Shown here piece by piece: positions 1 through 10,765 of a DNA stretch of 64,000 nucleotides; positions within the stretch are counted from its first letter, which is position 1, and the number at the start of each line of letters is the position of its first letter. This DNA is from Marisediminicola antarctica (GTDB lineage Bacteria > Actinomycetota > Actinomycetes > Actinomycetales > Microbacteriaceae). The stretch is from positions 3,224,001-3,288,000 of the forward strand of contig NZ_CP017146.1 in the NCBI RefSeq assembly GCF_009930795.1. Direction: 5' to 3'. The notes beneath the pieces are model-generated. The model did no database searches. It was not told the DNA's origin and worked only from the letters and a program-made list of their open reading frames with translations. A program made the position numbers and the translations under genes.

Positions 1-941
1 ACGTTCACGGCATCCGGAACGAGCTCGCCCGCGAGCGCGAGGCGCACGGACTTGGCGACCGAGACACCGGCCTTCTCCTGCGCCTCGTCGGTGGATGCGC
101 CCAGATGCGGGGTGACGATGACGTTGTCGAGGGCGAGCAGCGGGGAGTCGGTCGGCGGCTCGTGGACGAACACGTCGAGTCCGGCGCCGGCGATAACGCC
201 GGTGGTGAGGGCGCGGTGCAGCGCGTCCTCGTCGATGAGGCCGCCGCGGGCCACGTTGACGATGAACGCGGTGGGCTTCATGAGGGCAAGCTGGGCGTCG
301 GAGATCATCCCCGTCGTCTCGGGTGTCTTCGGCATGTGAATGGTGATGAAGTCGGACTGCTGCAGCAGCTCGTCGAAGCTCAGCAATGTCACACCGAGTT
401 GTTGGGCACGAGCCGCCGTGACGTAGGGGTCGTAGGCGACGACGCGCGTTCCGAACGACTGCATCCGCGCGGTGATGAGCGCGCCGATGCGGCCGAGGCC
501 GATGATGCCGATCGTCTTCTCGTACAGCTCGATGCCCGTGTACTTCGACCGCTTCCACTGGCCGACCGCGAGGGCAGCGTGCGCCGGCGGGATGTGCCGG
601 GCGAGGCTGAGGATGTGCCCGACCGTCAGCTCGGCGGCCGAGATGATGTTCGAGGTCGGGGCGTTGACGACCATGACGCCGGCAGTCGTCGCGGACTTGA
701 TGTCGACGTTGTCGAGGCCGACACCGGCGCGGGCGATGACCTTGAGCCTTGTCCCGGCGGCGAGCGCCTCGGCGTCGAGCTGGGTCGCGGACCTGATGAG
801 GATCGCGCTCGCGTCCACGAGCGCCGCGAGCAGGGCGGGACGGTCGGTGCCGTCCACATTCCTCACGTCGAAGTCGGGGCCGAGGGCCTCGACGGTAGCG
901 GGGGAAAGTTCTTCGGCGATCAACACGATCGGCTTTGCCAC
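1..941 (-). CDS. serA: D-3-phosphoglycerate dehydrogenase, 3' end cut by window edge
   Basis: Catalyses the NAD-dependent oxidation of 3-phosphoglycerate, the first step of serine synthesis, in the cytoplasm. About 313 residues are visible. The Rossmann motif GLGRIGALITAR lies near residue 150. The catalytic-region signatures NAARGGLIDEDAL and HLGAST follow. The start is GTG at 941, preceded by AAAGGA at good spacing. The C-terminal regulatory and ACT domains expected in actinobacterial SerA lie beyond the left edge, so nothing can be said about feedback control. The gene is downstream of ilvC on the same strand, a common actinobacterial neighbourhood, and is divergent from the DoxX-like gene. 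Confidence 0.95.
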   Translation of the reverse strand, partial: MAKPIVLIAEELSPATVEALGPDFDVRNVDGTDRPALLAALVDASAILIRSATQLDAEALAAGTRLKVIARAGVGLDNVDIKSATTAGVMVVNAPTSNIISAAELTVGHILSLARHIPPAHAALAVGQWKRSKYTGIELYEKTIGIIGLGRIGALITARMQSFGTRVVAYDPYVTAARAQQLGVTLLSFDELLQQSDFITIHMPKTPETTGMISDAQLALMKPTAFIVNVARGGLIDEDALHRALTTGVIAGAGLDVFVHEPPTDSPLLALDNVIVTPHLGASTDEAQEKAGVSVAKSVRLALAGELVPDAVN

Positions 942-962
942 GAATGCAGTCCTTTGGTAGAT

Positions 963-975
963 CTGTAAAATACAG
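963..975. promoter_or_regulatory. Short inverted repeat in serA/doxX divergent promoter region
   Basis: The sequence ctgta-aaa-tacag is a perfect 5-bp dyad in an A+T-rich patch between the divergent starts of serA and the DoxX-like gene. It could be a regulator half-site pair or part of a promoter. The palindrome is seen directly; the function is inferred. Confidence 0.25.
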
Positions 976-1041
976 GGCTAAGTTTAGGGCGCGGGCGCAC
1001 GGCTGCGGTGCCGAGCGTGCCATAGAAGGCAAGATGGACAG

Positions 1042-1437
1042 ATGCCGGATGCCGCGATCGAGACCGCCCAGTGGATCGCGCGCGGCGGGCTCGCCCTCCT
1101 CTTCGTTTCGATGGGTGTAACGCATTTCCTGCCCGGACCAGCCAGAACCATGGCTCGGCTGATCCCGCCGCGACTGCGCGGCACAGGCCTGTTGAGCCCT
1201 CGCGCGCTGGTCTATTTCACCGGTATCTGCGAGATCGCGGGCGGAATCGGGATGCTCGTTCCCGCGACGAGAGGCGCTGCGGCGGCCGGACTCGTGCTGT
1301 TTCTGATCGCGGTGTTCCCGGCGAACGCCTATGCGGCGGAGCATCCGGATCGGTTCGGGGCGATCGCCATCCCGTTCTGGCGGCGATACTTCGCCCAGCT
1401 CGCGCTCATTCTCGTGGTCGTGCTCGCCGCCCTCTGA
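1042..1437 (+). CDS. DoxX-family small membrane protein
   Basis: The protein has 131 residues and four predicted membrane segments, at roughly 10-30, 52-72, 76-96 and 112-131. The layout fits the DoxX/MauE-like family: an early helix followed by PRxL-type loops, then a Gly-rich second helix around CEIAGGIGMLVP. DoxX-like proteins are integral inner-membrane proteins. Some are linked to thiol or quinone redox chemistry, but no catalytic residues can be recognised here. The ATG at 1042 has a weak upstream GAAGG. The gene is divergent from serA and convergent with the next pair of membrane genes. The family call is fair; the function is unknown. Confidence 0.75.
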   Translation: MPDAAIETAQWIARGGLALLFVSMGVTHFLPGPARTMARLIPPRLRGTGLLSPRALVYFTGICEIAGGIGMLVPATRGAAAAGLVLFLIAVFPANAYAAEHPDRFGAIAIPFWRRYFAQLALILVVVLAAL

Positions 1438-1476
1438 CCTGCGCCGTGGCCCAGGCCAACGCGGCAAGCGACAAGC

Positions 1477-1842
1477 TCAGGCCAACGGGAGCAACGCGAC
1501 GAGCGACAGACTCAGGGCGCCGATGACGGCGAGTCCGCCGACGAACACGAGGGCGGCGGTCGGTACCGAGTGCCTTCGGCCGATGAGGAACGCGGCGGTA
1601 TACATCACTGGCGCGAGCGCGATATTCGCGATCAGAATCGCCCACGGCACGGTGGCGGCGTTGGCCCCGACCTCCTCGGCCAGCACGTTGTAGTCGCCAA
1701 TCTGCGCCACGACGCCGACGGTGTTGGAGATGGCCTCGAACAGGTCGTAGGCGTAGAGCAGCCCGAAGCCGATCGCGACCGCGAGGAACACAACGCGCAC
1801 GGAGCGCGGTCGAACGGCGGCATCCGGGTTCGCGGCGGTCAC
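1477..1842 (-). CDS. Small membrane protein of unknown function (pair member 2)
   Basis: The protein has 121 residues with three to four hydrophobic segments (about 17-37, 68-90, 96-119) separated by short loops. The N-terminal 15 residues look cytoplasmic. The start overlaps the stop of the upstream gene by four bases (ATGA), so the two are translationally coupled and probably work together. I recognise no domain or motif. Conservation with serA-ilvC neighbourhoods in related genomes would be the main clue. Confidence 0.7.
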   Translation of the reverse strand: MTAANPDAAVRPRSVRVVFLAVAIGFGLLYAYDLFEAISNTVGVVAQIGDYNVLAEEVGANAATVPWAILIANIALAPVMYTAAFLIGRRHSVPTAALVFVGGLAVIGALSLSLVALLPLA

Positions 1843-2258
1843 GACACGCTCCCGAGTATGAACGGCCAGGGGGCGAGCAGCACGATGCCGGCGACAAGCC
1901 AGGCAACGCGCAGCGCGGGCCGGCCGCCGCGGGTGAGCAGAAGCACGAGGCCGAACCAGATGGCGGGCGAGACGATCGCGAGGAACTCGCCGAGCTGGTA
2001 CATGATCTCGAAGAAGAGGCCCGACGCAGTGAACGTGTCACGCTGCACCGAGATGACCCAGCCGATCAGGTAGAGCAGGTAGACACCGCCGAAGATGCCG
2101 TACGCGACCAGCAGCGCGGACGCGGTGGCGGATGCCGGCGCCGACGGCTCCGACTCCGCGACGTCTGCCGGCGCGGTCGACCCGGCGCCGTCGAGGTAGC
2201 TCGGGTCGTCGGACTCGCCGCCCCAGGTGAGGGCGTCGTCGTCGCGGTCGGAGGCCAT
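1839..2258 (-). CDS. Small membrane protein with acidic N-terminus (pair member 1)
   Basis: The protein has 139 residues. The first 45 are acidic and rich in Ala, Ser and Pro (probably disordered and cytoplasmic), followed by three hydrophobic segments at about 47-70, 84-108 and 116-137. It overlaps the next gene by four bases and lies 99 bp after ilvC, separated from it by a strong hairpin. I do not recognise the family. Confidence 0.7.
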   Translation of the reverse strand: MASDRDDDALTWGGESDDPSYLDGAGSTAPADVAESEPSAPASATASALLVAYGIFGGVYLLYLIGWVISVQRDTFTASGLFFEIMYQLGEFLAIVSPAIWFGLVLLLTRGGRPALRVAWLVAGIVLLAPWPFILGSVS

Positions 2259-2307
2259 TGATCAAGTATGGCCGACGGCGGCGTTGCCGCAGGGACAGCG
2301 AACGCGA

Positions 2308-2339
2308 GGAGAGGGCGCGGTGTGCGCCGCGCCCTCTCC
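2308..2339 (-). terminator. Hairpin terminator after ilvC
   Basis: A perfect 13-bp stem (2308-2320 with 2327-2339) and a 6-base loop lie 18 bp beyond the ilvC stop codon on the minus strand. It has no T-tract, as is common in high-GC actinobacteria, so it is called a terminator from stem strength and position. Confidence 0.65.
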
Positions 2340-2357
2340 CCCGTTCGTGACTCGTCC

Positions 2358-3413
<1,056 letters not shown>

Positions 3414-3920
3414 TCAAGTCTTGTAGATGCGTTCGGTGATGCTCTTCGGCCCGCGCCCGATGGCGAGGAGGCCGGATTGCGCGATCTCCCTGATGCCGTA
3501 CGGTTCGAGCACGCGCAGCAGCGCCTGCACCTTGGGGGTGTCACCCGTGACCTCGATGACGAGGGCGTCCGTGGCCACATCGACGATGCGTGCCCGGAAG
3601 AGCGTCGCCGCCTCGAGGATCTGGCTGCGCGTCGAGTTGTCGACGCGCACTTTGATGAGCATGTGCTCGCGTTCCACCGTCTGCGCCGGCTCGAGCTCGA
3701 CGATCTTGAGCACGTTGATGAGCTTGTTGAGCTGCTTCGTCACCTGCTCGAGCGGGAGGTCCTCGACGTCGACGACGACGGTGATGCGGGACAACCCCGG
3801 GATCTCGCTCTTGCCCACGGCGAGGGACTCGATGTTGAAGCCGCGGCGCGCGAACAGGCCGGCGACGCGCGTGAGCAGGCCGGGCTTGTCTTCGACGAGC
3901 AGGGAGAGTACGTGGGTCAT
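3414..3920 (-). CDS. ilvN: Acetolactate synthase small (regulatory) subunit
   Basis: The protein has 168 residues. An ACT domain covers residues 4-75 (VLSLLVEDKPGLLTRVAGLFARRG) and binds the feedback inhibitor valine. A second ACT-like domain covers roughly 80-160. It activates and confers feedback inhibition on IlvB. It starts four bases after the ilvB stop, with its Shine-Dalgarno sequence lying in the ilvB 3' end, and is followed 30 bp later by ilvC. Also called ilvH. Confidence 0.95.
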   Translation of the reverse strand: MTHVLSLLVEDKPGLLTRVAGLFARRGFNIESLAVGKSEIPGLSRITVVVDVEDLPLEQVTKQLNKLINVLKIVELEPAQTVEREHMLIKVRVDNSTRSQILEAATLFRARIVDVATDALVIEVTGDTPKVQALLRVLEPYGIREIAQSGLLAIGRGPKSITERIYKT

Positions 3921-3924
3921 GGCT

Positions 3925-5739
3925 CTACTCCTCTTCCCACTCGGGGGCGTGCTCTCTGGCGTACTGCACCGACGAATTGCCGACGCCCTGCGGCACCATC
4001 GGCCACACCATGGCGTCGCGGCTCACGATGAAGTCGATCACGACGGGTCGGTCGTTGGTCTCGTTCGCGAGCCGGATCGCGGCATCCACCTCTTCCTTCT
4101 TCGTGACGCGGATGCCGAGGGCCCCGTACGCCTCGGCGAGCTTCACGAAGTCGGGGATCATCGCGGTATCGTGACCGGTGTTGAGGTCGGTGAACGAGTG
4201 CCGGCCGTCATAGAAGAGGGTCTGCCACTGACGCACCATGCCGAGCGAGGAGTTGTTGATGATCGCAACCTTGATCGGGATCTGGTTGATCGTGCAGGTC
4301 GCGAGCTCCTGGTTGGTCATCTGGAAGCATCCGTCGCCGTCGATCGCCCAGACGATGCGGTCGGGCTGAGCGACCTTGGCGCCCATCGCCGCCGGCACCC
4401 CGTAGCCCATTGTGCCGGCGCCTCCGGAGTTGAGCCACGCGTTCGGGCGCTCGTACTTGATGAACTGGGCTGCCCACATCTGGTGCTGGCCGACGCCCGA
4501 GGCGTAGACGCCCTCCGGCCCCGTGATGGCGCCGATCCGCTCGATGACGTACTGCGGCGAGAGCAGTCCGTCTTCGGGCTCGTCGTACCCGAGCGGGTAC
4601 TGCTCGCGCAGTCCGTTGAGGCGCTCCCACCATTGCGTGATGTCGGGGGCGTGCAGCCGGGCGGCATTCTCGTAGGCGACGGTGAGGTCCGCGATGACAT
4701 CTTTGGCGTCGCCGACGATCGGTACGTCTGCGACGCGGATCTTCGAGATCTCGGCGGGGTCGATGTCGATATGCACGACCTTGGCGTGTGGGGCGAACTC
4801 GCTCGCCTTGCCGGTCACCCGGTCATCGAACCGGGCGCCGAGCACGATGAGAAGGTCTGACTCCTGCAGCGACAGCACCGCGGGAACGGTGCCGTGCATC
4901 CCCGGCATCCCGAGATGCTGGTCGTGGGAGTCGGGGAACGCTCCGCGCGCCATCAGCGTCGTGACGACGGGCGCCCCGGTCGTCTTGGCGAGGGTGAGGA
5001 GCTCCTCGGATGCATTCGCGCGGATCACTCCACCGCCGACGTAGAGCACGGGGCGCTTCGCCTCGACGAAAAGCTGCGCCGCAGCCTGGATCTGCTTGCC
5101 GTGCGCCTTGGTGACCGGGCGGTAGCCGGGCAGGTCGATCTTCGGTGGCCAGATGAACGGGGCGCTCGCCTGCTGGCAGTCCTTCGTGACGTCGACGAGC
5201 ACGGGGCCGGGGCGCCCGGTCGTCGCGATGAGCACGGCGGCAGCGATTGTTGCCGGGATGTCCTCCGGCTTCGTGACAAGGAAGGAGTGCTTGGTGATCG
5301 GCATCGTGATTCCCACGATGTCGACTTCCTGGAAGGCATCCGTCCCCATCGACGTGGAGAAGACCTGTCCGGTGATCGCGAGCAGCGGCACGGAGTCCAT
5401 GTGCGCGTCGGCGATCGCGGTGACGAGGTTCGTGGCTCCAGGGCCGGACGTCGCGATCGCGACACCGAGGCGTCCGCTCGACGACGCGTAGCCCTCAGCG
5501 GCGTGCCCTGCGCCCTGTTCGTGCCGGACGAGGATGTGCCGGATGCCCTCCGACGACATGAGCTCGTCGTAGAACGGCATGATGGCGCCGCCGGGGAGCC
5601 CGAAGACGTCGGTGATGCCGAGCTTCTCAAGCGACTTGAGAATCGCGCCGGAGCCGGTGAGGATGATCGGCCCCGGTGCCGTCGGGGTCGCCGGCCGCGC
5701 GGGGCGAGAGGCCGTCGCTGAAGTTTGATCGGTGGACAT
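3925..5739 (-). CDS. ilvB: Acetolactate synthase large (catalytic) subunit
   Basis: A ThDP-dependent enzyme that condenses two pyruvates, or pyruvate and 2-oxobutyrate. At 604 residues it has typical length. The catalytic glutamate is in [16 protein letters not shown] near residue 70. A central FAD-binding domain follows. The ThDP motif starts at [14 protein letters not shown] and ends with [12 protein letters not shown] near residue 500. The first 25 residues are a Thr/Ala/Pro-rich extension common in actinobacteria. The ATG at 5739 has AAAGGA upstream. It sits 62 bp after ilvD. I see no attenuator-like leader in that gap. Confidence 0.97.
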   Translation of the reverse strand: MSTDQTSATASRPARPATPTAPGPIILTGSGAILKSLEKLGITDVFGLPGGAIMPFYDELMSSEGIRHILVRHEQGAGHAAEGYASSSGRLGVAIATSGPGATNLVTAIADAHMDSVPLLAITGQVFSTSMGTDAFQEVDIVGITMPITKHSFLVTKPEDIPATIAAAVLIATTGRPGPVLVDVTKDCQQASAPFIWPPKIDLPGYRPVTKAHGKQIQAAAQLFVEAKRPVLYVGGGVIRANASEELLTLAKTTGAPVVTTLMARGAFPDSHDQHLGMPGMHGTVPAVLSLQESDLLIVLGARFDDRVTGKASEFAPHAKVVHIDIDPAEISKIRVADVPIVGDAKDVIADLTVAYENAARLHAPDITQWWERLNGLREQYPLGYDEPEDGLLSPQYVIERIGAITGPEGVYASGVGQHQMWAAQFIKYERPNAWLNSGGAGTMGYGVPAAMGAKVAQPDRIVWAIDGDGCFQMTNQELATCTINQIPIKVAIINNSSLGMVRQWQTLFYDGRHSFTDLNTGHDTAMIPDFVKLAEAYGALGIRVTKKEEVDAAIRLANETNDRPVVIDFIVSRDAMVWPMVPQGVGNSSVQYAREHAPEWEEE

Positions 5740-5801
5740 GGTGAAAATCCTTTGTCACTCGTGCGTCGAATGGTGAGGGGCGCCGCGCTGCCCGACGATT
5801 C

Positions 5802-7511
5802 TCAGCCGGTAACCGCGCCGACTGCAGCGGAGCGGACCAGGCGTGAGTATTTCGCGAGCACACCACGGGTGTAGCGGGGAGGAAGCGGAGCCCAACCGTT
5901 GCGGCGAGCTTCCAGCTCGGAGTCCTCGACCAGTACGTCGAGGGTGCGAGCTGCGATATCGACCCGTATCAGATCACCATCGCGCACGAAGGCGATCGGA
6001 CCTGCATCGACCGCTTCGGGAGCTATGTGGCCGATGCACAGGCCGGTTGTGCCCCCTGAGAATCGTCCGTCGGTCAAGAGTAATACATCTTTCCCGAGCC
6101 CGGCTCCCTTGATGGCGGCCGTGATCGCGAGCATCTCCCGCATGCCCGGCCCACCCTTGGGGCCCTCGTAGCGGATGACGACGACGTCGCCCTTGCCGAT
6201 CTTGCCCTCGGTGAGCGCATCCATCGCTTCGCGCTCCCGCTCGAACACGCGGGCGGGACCCTCGAACACGTCGAGGTCGAAGCCGGCGGTCTTGACGACG
6301 GCGCCCTCCGGGGCGAGACTTCCGTGCAGCACGCTGAGACCGCCGGTGGAGTGGATGGGGTTGTCGAGGGTGCGCACCACCTCACCGTCTAGCGGCTCCG
6401 GGTCGAGCTCGGCGAGGTTCTCGGCAAGGGTCTTGCCCGTCACCGTCAGGGCGTCGCCGTGCAGCAGCCCGGCGTCGAGCAGGGCACGCATGACGACGGG
6501 CACTCCCCCGTGCCGGTCGACGTCGTTCATGACGTACTTGCCGAAGGGCTTGAGGTCGCCGAGGTGCGGCACCTTGTCGGCGATTCGGTTGAAGTCGGCA
6601 AGGGTCAGGTCGACTTCGGCCTCGTTCGCGATCGCCAGCAGGTGCAGCACGGCGTTGGTCGACCCGCCGTAGACCATGACGATGGCGATGGCGTTCTCGA
6701 ACGCCTTCTTGGTCATGATGTCGCGGGCGGTGATCCCCAGGCGGATCAGGTTGACGACGGCCTCGCCGGAGCGGTGCGCGTAATAGTCGCGGCGCCGGTC
6801 AGCAGAGGCCGGGCTCGCCGACCCGGGGAGGCTCATGCCGAGCGCCTCGGCGACGCTCGCCATCGTGTTCGCGGTGTACATTCCGCCGCAGGCACCCTCG
6901 CCGGGGGCGAAGGCGCACTCGATGCGCTTGGCATCTTCTTCGCTCATCCGGCCGGCCTTGACGGCGCCGACGGCCTCGAACGAGTCGATGATCGTGATGT
7001 CCTTCTCGGTACCGTCGCTGAGCTTGACCCAGCCCGGCGCGATCGACCCGGCGTACAGAAACACCGAGGCGAGGTCGAGGCGCGCGGCGGCCATCAGCAT
7101 GCCCGGCAGCGACTTGTCGCAGCCGGCGAGCAGCACCGAGCCGTCGAGACGCTCGGCCTGCATGACCACCTCGACCGAGTCGGCGATGACCTCACGGCTG
7201 ACGAGGGAGAAGTGCATGCCCTCGTGCCCCATCGAGATGCCGTCCGAGACGGAGATGGTGCCGAACTGCAGCGGGTATCCGCCGCCACCGTGCACGCCTT
7301 CTTTGGATGCCTGGGCGAGGCGGTCGAGCGAGAGGTTGCACGGGGTGATTTCGTTCCATGAGCTCGCGATACCGATCTGGGGCTTGTCCCAGTCCGCATC
7401 TCCCATTCCGACCGCGCGGAGCATCCCCCGGGAGGTGGTCGCTTCGATCCCGTCAGTAACGACGCGGGATCGGGGCTTCATGTCGGGCTGGGTGCTGGCG
7501 CTGTCTGGCAT
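5802..7511 (-). CDS. ilvD: Dihydroxy-acid dehydratase
   Basis: Dehydrates the dihydroxy acids to 2-oxo acids, the third common step of branched-chain synthesis. At 569 residues it is full length. Fe-S cluster cysteines are visible in GCDKSLPGM (about residue 128) and [14 protein letters not shown] (about residue 200). The C-terminal swivelling domain has GRFSGGTTG near residue 480. It heads the ilvD-ilvB-ilvN-ilvC run. No good Shine-Dalgarno lies at normal spacing from ATG 7511. A TACACT sequence seven bases upstream suggests a leaderless transcript. Confidence 0.97.
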   Translation of the reverse strand: MPDSASTQPDMKPRSRVVTDGIEATTSRGMLRAVGMGDADWDKPQIGIASSWNEITPCNLSLDRLAQASKEGVHGGGGYPLQFGTISVSDGISMGHEGMHFSLVSREVIADSVEVVMQAERLDGSVLLAGCDKSLPGMLMAAARLDLASVFLYAGSIAPGWVKLSDGTEKDITIIDSFEAVGAVKAGRMSEEDAKRIECAFAPGEGACGGMYTANTMASVAEALGMSLPGSASPASADRRRDYYAHRSGEAVVNLIRLGITARDIMTKKAFENAIAIVMVYGGSTNAVLHLLAIANEAEVDLTLADFNRIADKVPHLGDLKPFGKYVMNDVDRHGGVPVVMRALLDAGLLHGDALTVTGKTLAENLAELDPEPLDGEVVRTLDNPIHSTGGLSVLHGSLAPEGAVVKTAGFDLDVFEGPARVFEREREAMDALTEGKIGKGDVVVIRYEGPKGGPGMREMLAITAAIKGAGLGKDVLLLTDGRFSGGTTGLCIGHIAPEAVDAGPIAFVRDGDLIRVDIAARTLDVLVEDSELEARRNGWAPLPPRYTRGVLAKYSRLVRSAAVGAVTG

Positions 7512-7517
7512 GGTACG

Positions 7518-7523
7518 AGTGTA
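7518..7523 (-). promoter_or_regulatory. ilvD: Putative -10 element for leaderless ilvD mRNA
   Basis: TACACT read on the minus strand ends seven bases before the A of the ilvD ATG, so transcription would begin at or next to the start codon. The only GGAG is too far away (about 13 bases) to act as a good ribosome site. Position and consensus are seen; leaderless transcription is inferred from its known frequency in actinobacteria. Confidence 0.4.
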
Positions 7524-7545
7524 GAACTCCTTCGGCCCCGCAACC

Positions 7546-7932
7546 TTACGAGCGCCGCGGCCTCGACGAACGTTCAGCTTCCCGCGTGGCGAGGTCGATG
7601 TCGTCGGCGAGCTCGTCGACGAGGGACAGCTCGGGTCGGAAGTCGCCGGTGCGGTAGCCTGCCCGCCCGATCATGTGCGCCGCGATTGGGGCCACGAGCA
7701 TCTGGAACAGCACGACGGGCACGAGAGCGAGGAGTGTGGTCCAGCTTCGCGCCTCGATTGCGATCGCCAGGACCACGAGGATGAGCCCGAGGATCTGCGG
7801 CTTGGTAGCGGCGTGCAGGCCGCTCAGCGCGTCGGGGAACCGGATCAGGCCCACGCCAGCGGCAAGCGTGAGGAACGCGCCGCCGAGCACGAGGACGGCG
7901 GAGACAATGTCGAGGATGTCGTCGAAGCTCAC
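7546..7932 (-). CDS. mnhG: Na+/H+ antiporter subunit G
   Basis: The protein has 128 residues with three membrane helices in the first 95 ([30 protein letters not shown] is the family signature region), then a charged tail. It is a subunit of the multi-component Mrp (Mnh) cation/proton antiporter in the cytoplasmic membrane. The start is GTG 7932, overlapping the mnhF stop by four bases. The frame stays open far upstream, but that part lies inside mnhF and is not MnhG-like. It is the last gene of the antiporter operon, ending 34 bp before ilvD. Confidence 0.9.
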   Translation of the reverse strand: MSFDDILDIVSAVLVLGGAFLTLAAGVGLIRFPDALSGLHAATKPQILGLILVVLAIAIEARSWTTLLALVPVVLFQMLVAPIAAHMIGRAGYRTGDFRPELSLVDELADDIDLATREAERSSRPRRS

Positions 7933-8219
7933 GGATTCGCCTTCGCGGAGTCCTTCGGCGAGACGTGGCGGGCCACGGCGATGCTGCCGAGCACCGCCGT
8001 CGCGGCGAGCGCCACCATCAGCGGGATCGAGCGCGTGTGGCCGTTGTAGACCATCTCCGCCCCGGCCGCGAGGATGAGCGTCGTCAGGAGCACGTCGGAG
8101 GCGATAACCCTGTCGATGAGGGAGGGTCCGCGCACGACCCGGTAGACGCTGGCGAGCGCGCCGACCGTGAACATGACTCCGATTGTGATGTAGATCACAG
8201 AGATGACTACGGAGTTCAC
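7929..8219 (-). CDS. mnhF: Na+/H+ antiporter subunit F
   Basis: The protein has 96 residues and three hydrophobic helices. The conserved YRVVRGPSLIDRVIASDVL segment near residues 26-45 is characteristic of MnhF/MrpF. It starts with GTG, overlapping the mnhE stop by four bases, and ends overlapping mnhG by four bases, so it is tightly coupled in the operon. Confidence 0.93.
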   Translation of the reverse strand: MNSVVISVIYITIGVMFTVGALASVYRVVRGPSLIDRVIASDVLLTTLILAAGAEMVYNGHTRSIPLMVALAATAVLGSIAVARHVSPKDSAKANP

Positions 8220-8779
8220 TTGCGAGTCCTTTCGATGTCGTCGACGGAGCCGAAGGAGCGCACGAGCAGCCGCTCCAGTTGGAGTGTCTTGGTCCGCACA
8301 TCCTCGACGCCCTGCCGGTCCTCAGTGTTCAGCGCATGGAGGTAGATACGCGAACGCATCCGGTCGGACTCGATCACTAGCGATCCGGGCATGAGCGACA
8401 TCGCGATCGCCACAACGGTCATGATGAGGTCGCTCCTGGTACGCAGCTGCACCTCGACGATGGAGTTTCTGCTGATCCGTCGCGGGCGCAGCGCGAGGAA
8501 CGCCACCTGGAACGAGGCGACGAACAGCTCGGCGAGAAACTGGCCGACGAACACCGCCAACCAGAACGGATTGAACCGGCCCGACAGCTCGACGGGCGGC
8601 AGGTAGAACACACGGGTCACGACAATCGCGAGGATGAGGCCGGTGACCAGGTTGAGCCACGACACCGCTCCCCACAGAAGCATCCAGAGCACTACCAGGG
8701 CGAACAGCAAGGGAAGCTGGTGCACAATGCTCGCCCGTGCCTCCTGTCGCAGCTCGCGCTCGTTCGCCGGCTCAGTCAT
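8216..8779 (-). CDS. mnhE: Na+/H+ antiporter subunit E
   Basis: The protein has 187 residues. Two to three N-terminal helices (about 20-60 and 70-95) are followed by a soluble C-terminal half. NSIVEVQLRTRSDLIMTVVAIAMSLMPGSLVIE is typical of the MrpE family. The C-terminal tail (about residues 150-187) is charged and somewhat longer than in many homologues. The start overlaps the mnhD stop by eight bases. Confidence 0.92.
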   Translation of the reverse strand: MTEPANERELRQEARASIVHQLPLLFALVVLWMLLWGAVSWLNLVTGLILAIVVTRVFYLPPVELSGRFNPFWLAVFVGQFLAELFVASFQVAFLALRPRRISRNSIVEVQLRTRSDLIMTVVAIAMSLMPGSLVIESDRMRSRIYLHALNTEDRQGVEDVRTKTLQLERLLVRSFGSVDDIERTRK

Positions 8780-10334
8780 CGATATCTCCGGGGAAGACGA
8801 TGTCGATGTAGAACGACGGTCCTTCGAGGTTCTCTCCAGCCCGGGTGCTCAGCGCGTAGAGAGGCCCCGCGAAGACTGTCAGGGCGAGGCTCACCGCGAC
8901 CATCGCCGCGGTCGCTGCGACCATCAGGCGCGGCGTCGTCCGCACCGTCTGCGTGGCCGTGTCCCCTGGGGCCTCCGAGAGGTTGGCGACCAGATCCGAG
9001 TCGTAGTTCTCGACGTCGCTGGCCGGGCGCCAGAAGACGAGCGTCCAGATGCGCACAAGGGTATAGAGGGTGAGTAGCGAGACGAGTGCGCCCGCCCCGA
9101 TGAGCACGTAGGTGAGCGGGGTGCCCTGCTCGGCGCTCGCCTGGAACAGCGCGAGCTTGCCGATGAAGCCGGAGAACGGGGGAATGCCGCCGAGGTTGAG
9201 CGCGGGCACGAAGAAGAGAACGGCGATGAGCGGTGCCGCCTTGAGCATGCCTCCCAGTTTGTTGATCGAGGTGCTGCCGCCCTGCCGCTCGATGAGTCCG
9301 GCGGCGAGGAAGAGGGTCGACTGAACCACAATGTGGTGCACGATGTAGAAGATTGCGGCCGAGGTCCCCGCGGCGGTGCCAAGCGCGACGCCGAGCACCA
9401 TGTACCCGATGTGACTCACGAGGGTGAACGAGAGCACCCGTTTGATGTCCGCCTGGGCGACGGCGCCGAGCACGCCGACGATCATGGTGAGCAACGCGAC
9501 AACGAGCAGCGCCTGGTTGAGCTCGGTGCCGGGGAAGATCACCGTCTCCGCCCGGATGATCGCGTACACGCCCACCTTGGTCAGCAGGCCCGCGAATACC
9601 GCCGTGACCGGCGCGGGGGCGGTCGGGTAGGAGTCGGGCAGCCAGAACGAGAGCGGGAAAACGGCCGCCTTGATCCCGAACGCGACGAGCAGGCACACGT
9701 GCAGAATGACCTGAACGTCGACCGGGATGTCGTTCATCCGTTGGGAGATCTGGGCGATGTTGACCGTTCCCACCGCGCCGTAGATCATCGCGATCGAGGC
9801 GAGGAACAGCAGTGACGACACGAGGCTCACGACGATATAGGTTGTGCCCGCGCGGATGCGCTGCTCGGTACCACCGAGGGTGATGAGCACGTAGCTCGCG
9901 ACGAGGAGGATCTCGAACCCGACGTAGAGGTTGAACAGGTCGCCCGCGATGAAGGCGTTGAAGACGCCGGTCGCGAGGATGAGGTAGGTCGGGTAGTAGA
10001 TCGATACCGGGGTGTCCTGGTCGCCGTCAGCGAGGCCCTGGCCAACCGAGAAGACGAGCACGGCGAGCAGCACCGTCGCGGAGACGACGAGCATGAGGGC
10101 CGACAGGCGGTCGACGACGAGCACGATGCCGAATGGGGCCTGCCAGCCGCCGAGCTCGACGACGAGTGGGCCACCGGCATCCACCGCCACGAGCAGCACG
10201 ATGCTCACCGCAAGCACCGCCGCGAGCACGATGACGGTCAGCACCCTTTGCAGCCCCGGCCGGCGGCCGGAAATGAGCGCTGCGGCGGCCCCGAGCAGGG
10301 GCAGGAGCACGACGAGGGGCACCAGGGCGGTCAT
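8772..10334 (-). CDS. mnhD: Na+/H+ antiporter subunit D (proton-conducting type)
   Basis: The protein has 520 residues and about 14 helices, homologous to complex I antiporter-like subunits (NuoL/M/N family). Visible motifs include LYVGFEILLVASYVLI, with the key membrane glutamate, AFGIKAAVFPLSFWLPDSYPTAP, with the lysine helix, and SHIGYMVLG. The start is ATG 10334, overlapping mnhC by four bases. The open frame upstream of it belongs to the neighbouring gene and was excluded. Confidence 0.94.
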   Translation of the reverse strand: MTALVPLVVLLPLLGAAAALISGRRPGLQRVLTVIVLAAVLAVSIVLLVAVDAGGPLVVELGGWQAPFGIVLVVDRLSALMLVVSATVLLAVLVFSVGQGLADGDQDTPVSIYYPTYLILATGVFNAFIAGDLFNLYVGFEILLVASYVLITLGGTEQRIRAGTTYIVVSLVSSLLFLASIAMIYGAVGTVNIAQISQRMNDIPVDVQVILHVCLLVAFGIKAAVFPLSFWLPDSYPTAPAPVTAVFAGLLTKVGVYAIIRAETVIFPGTELNQALLVVALLTMIVGVLGAVAQADIKRVLSFTLVSHIGYMVLGVALGTAAGTSAAIFYIVHHIVVQSTLFLAAGLIERQGGSTSINKLGGMLKAAPLIAVLFFVPALNLGGIPPFSGFIGKLALFQASAEQGTPLTYVLIGAGALVSLLTLYTLVRIWTLVFWRPASDVENYDSDLVANLSEAPGDTATQTVRTTPRLMVAATAAMVAVSLALTVFAGPLYALSTRAGENLEGPSFYIDIVFPGDIDD

Positions 10335-10765
10335 CGAGGGGCCTCCGACCCGGCATCGAACTCGGTATCGGACGGCTCCGAATCCGGCCCGCCCTCGTTC
10401 ATGGTGGACGATTCCGAGCGCATGGCGACGTCTGCGGCGTCGTCCACCAGGCTGTCTCCGGCCGACAGGCGCCAGGAGCGGTACAGCAGGCCGAGCAGGA
10501 AGGCCGAGACGCCGAAGGTGATCACGATCGCCGTGAGGATGAGCGCCTGGGGCAGTGGGTCGCTCATCTCCTCGGCCGCGACCCCGCCGCCGACGATGGG
10601 CGCGACCCCGGCCTTGCCCGCAACAATCAGCAGCAACAGGTTTGTGGCGTTCCCGACCAGCAGGAAGCCGAGTATCACCCGCGTCAGGCTTCTCTCGAGC
10701 ATGAGGTAGATACCACTCGAGTACAGCACCACCATGATGAGCACGAGCACGAGCGAGACGGTCAC
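10331..10765 (-). CDS. mnhC: Na+/H+ antiporter subunit C
   Basis: The protein has 144 residues with three helices, a NuoK-like subunit. GIYLMLERSLTRVILGFLLVGNATNLLLL and DPLPQALILTAIVITFGVSAF are family hallmarks. A disordered acidic tail of about 35 residues follows. The start is GTG 10765 (GTGA overlap with mnhA), chosen because the longer open frame begins inside mnhA. Confidence 0.93.
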   Translation of the reverse strand: MTVSLVLVLIMVVLYSSGIYLMLERSLTRVILGFLLVGNATNLLLLIVAGKAGVAPIVGGGVAAEEMSDPLPQALILTAIVITFGVSAFLLGLLYRSWRLSAGDSLVDDAADVAMRSESSTMNEGGPDSEPSDTEFDAGSEAPR

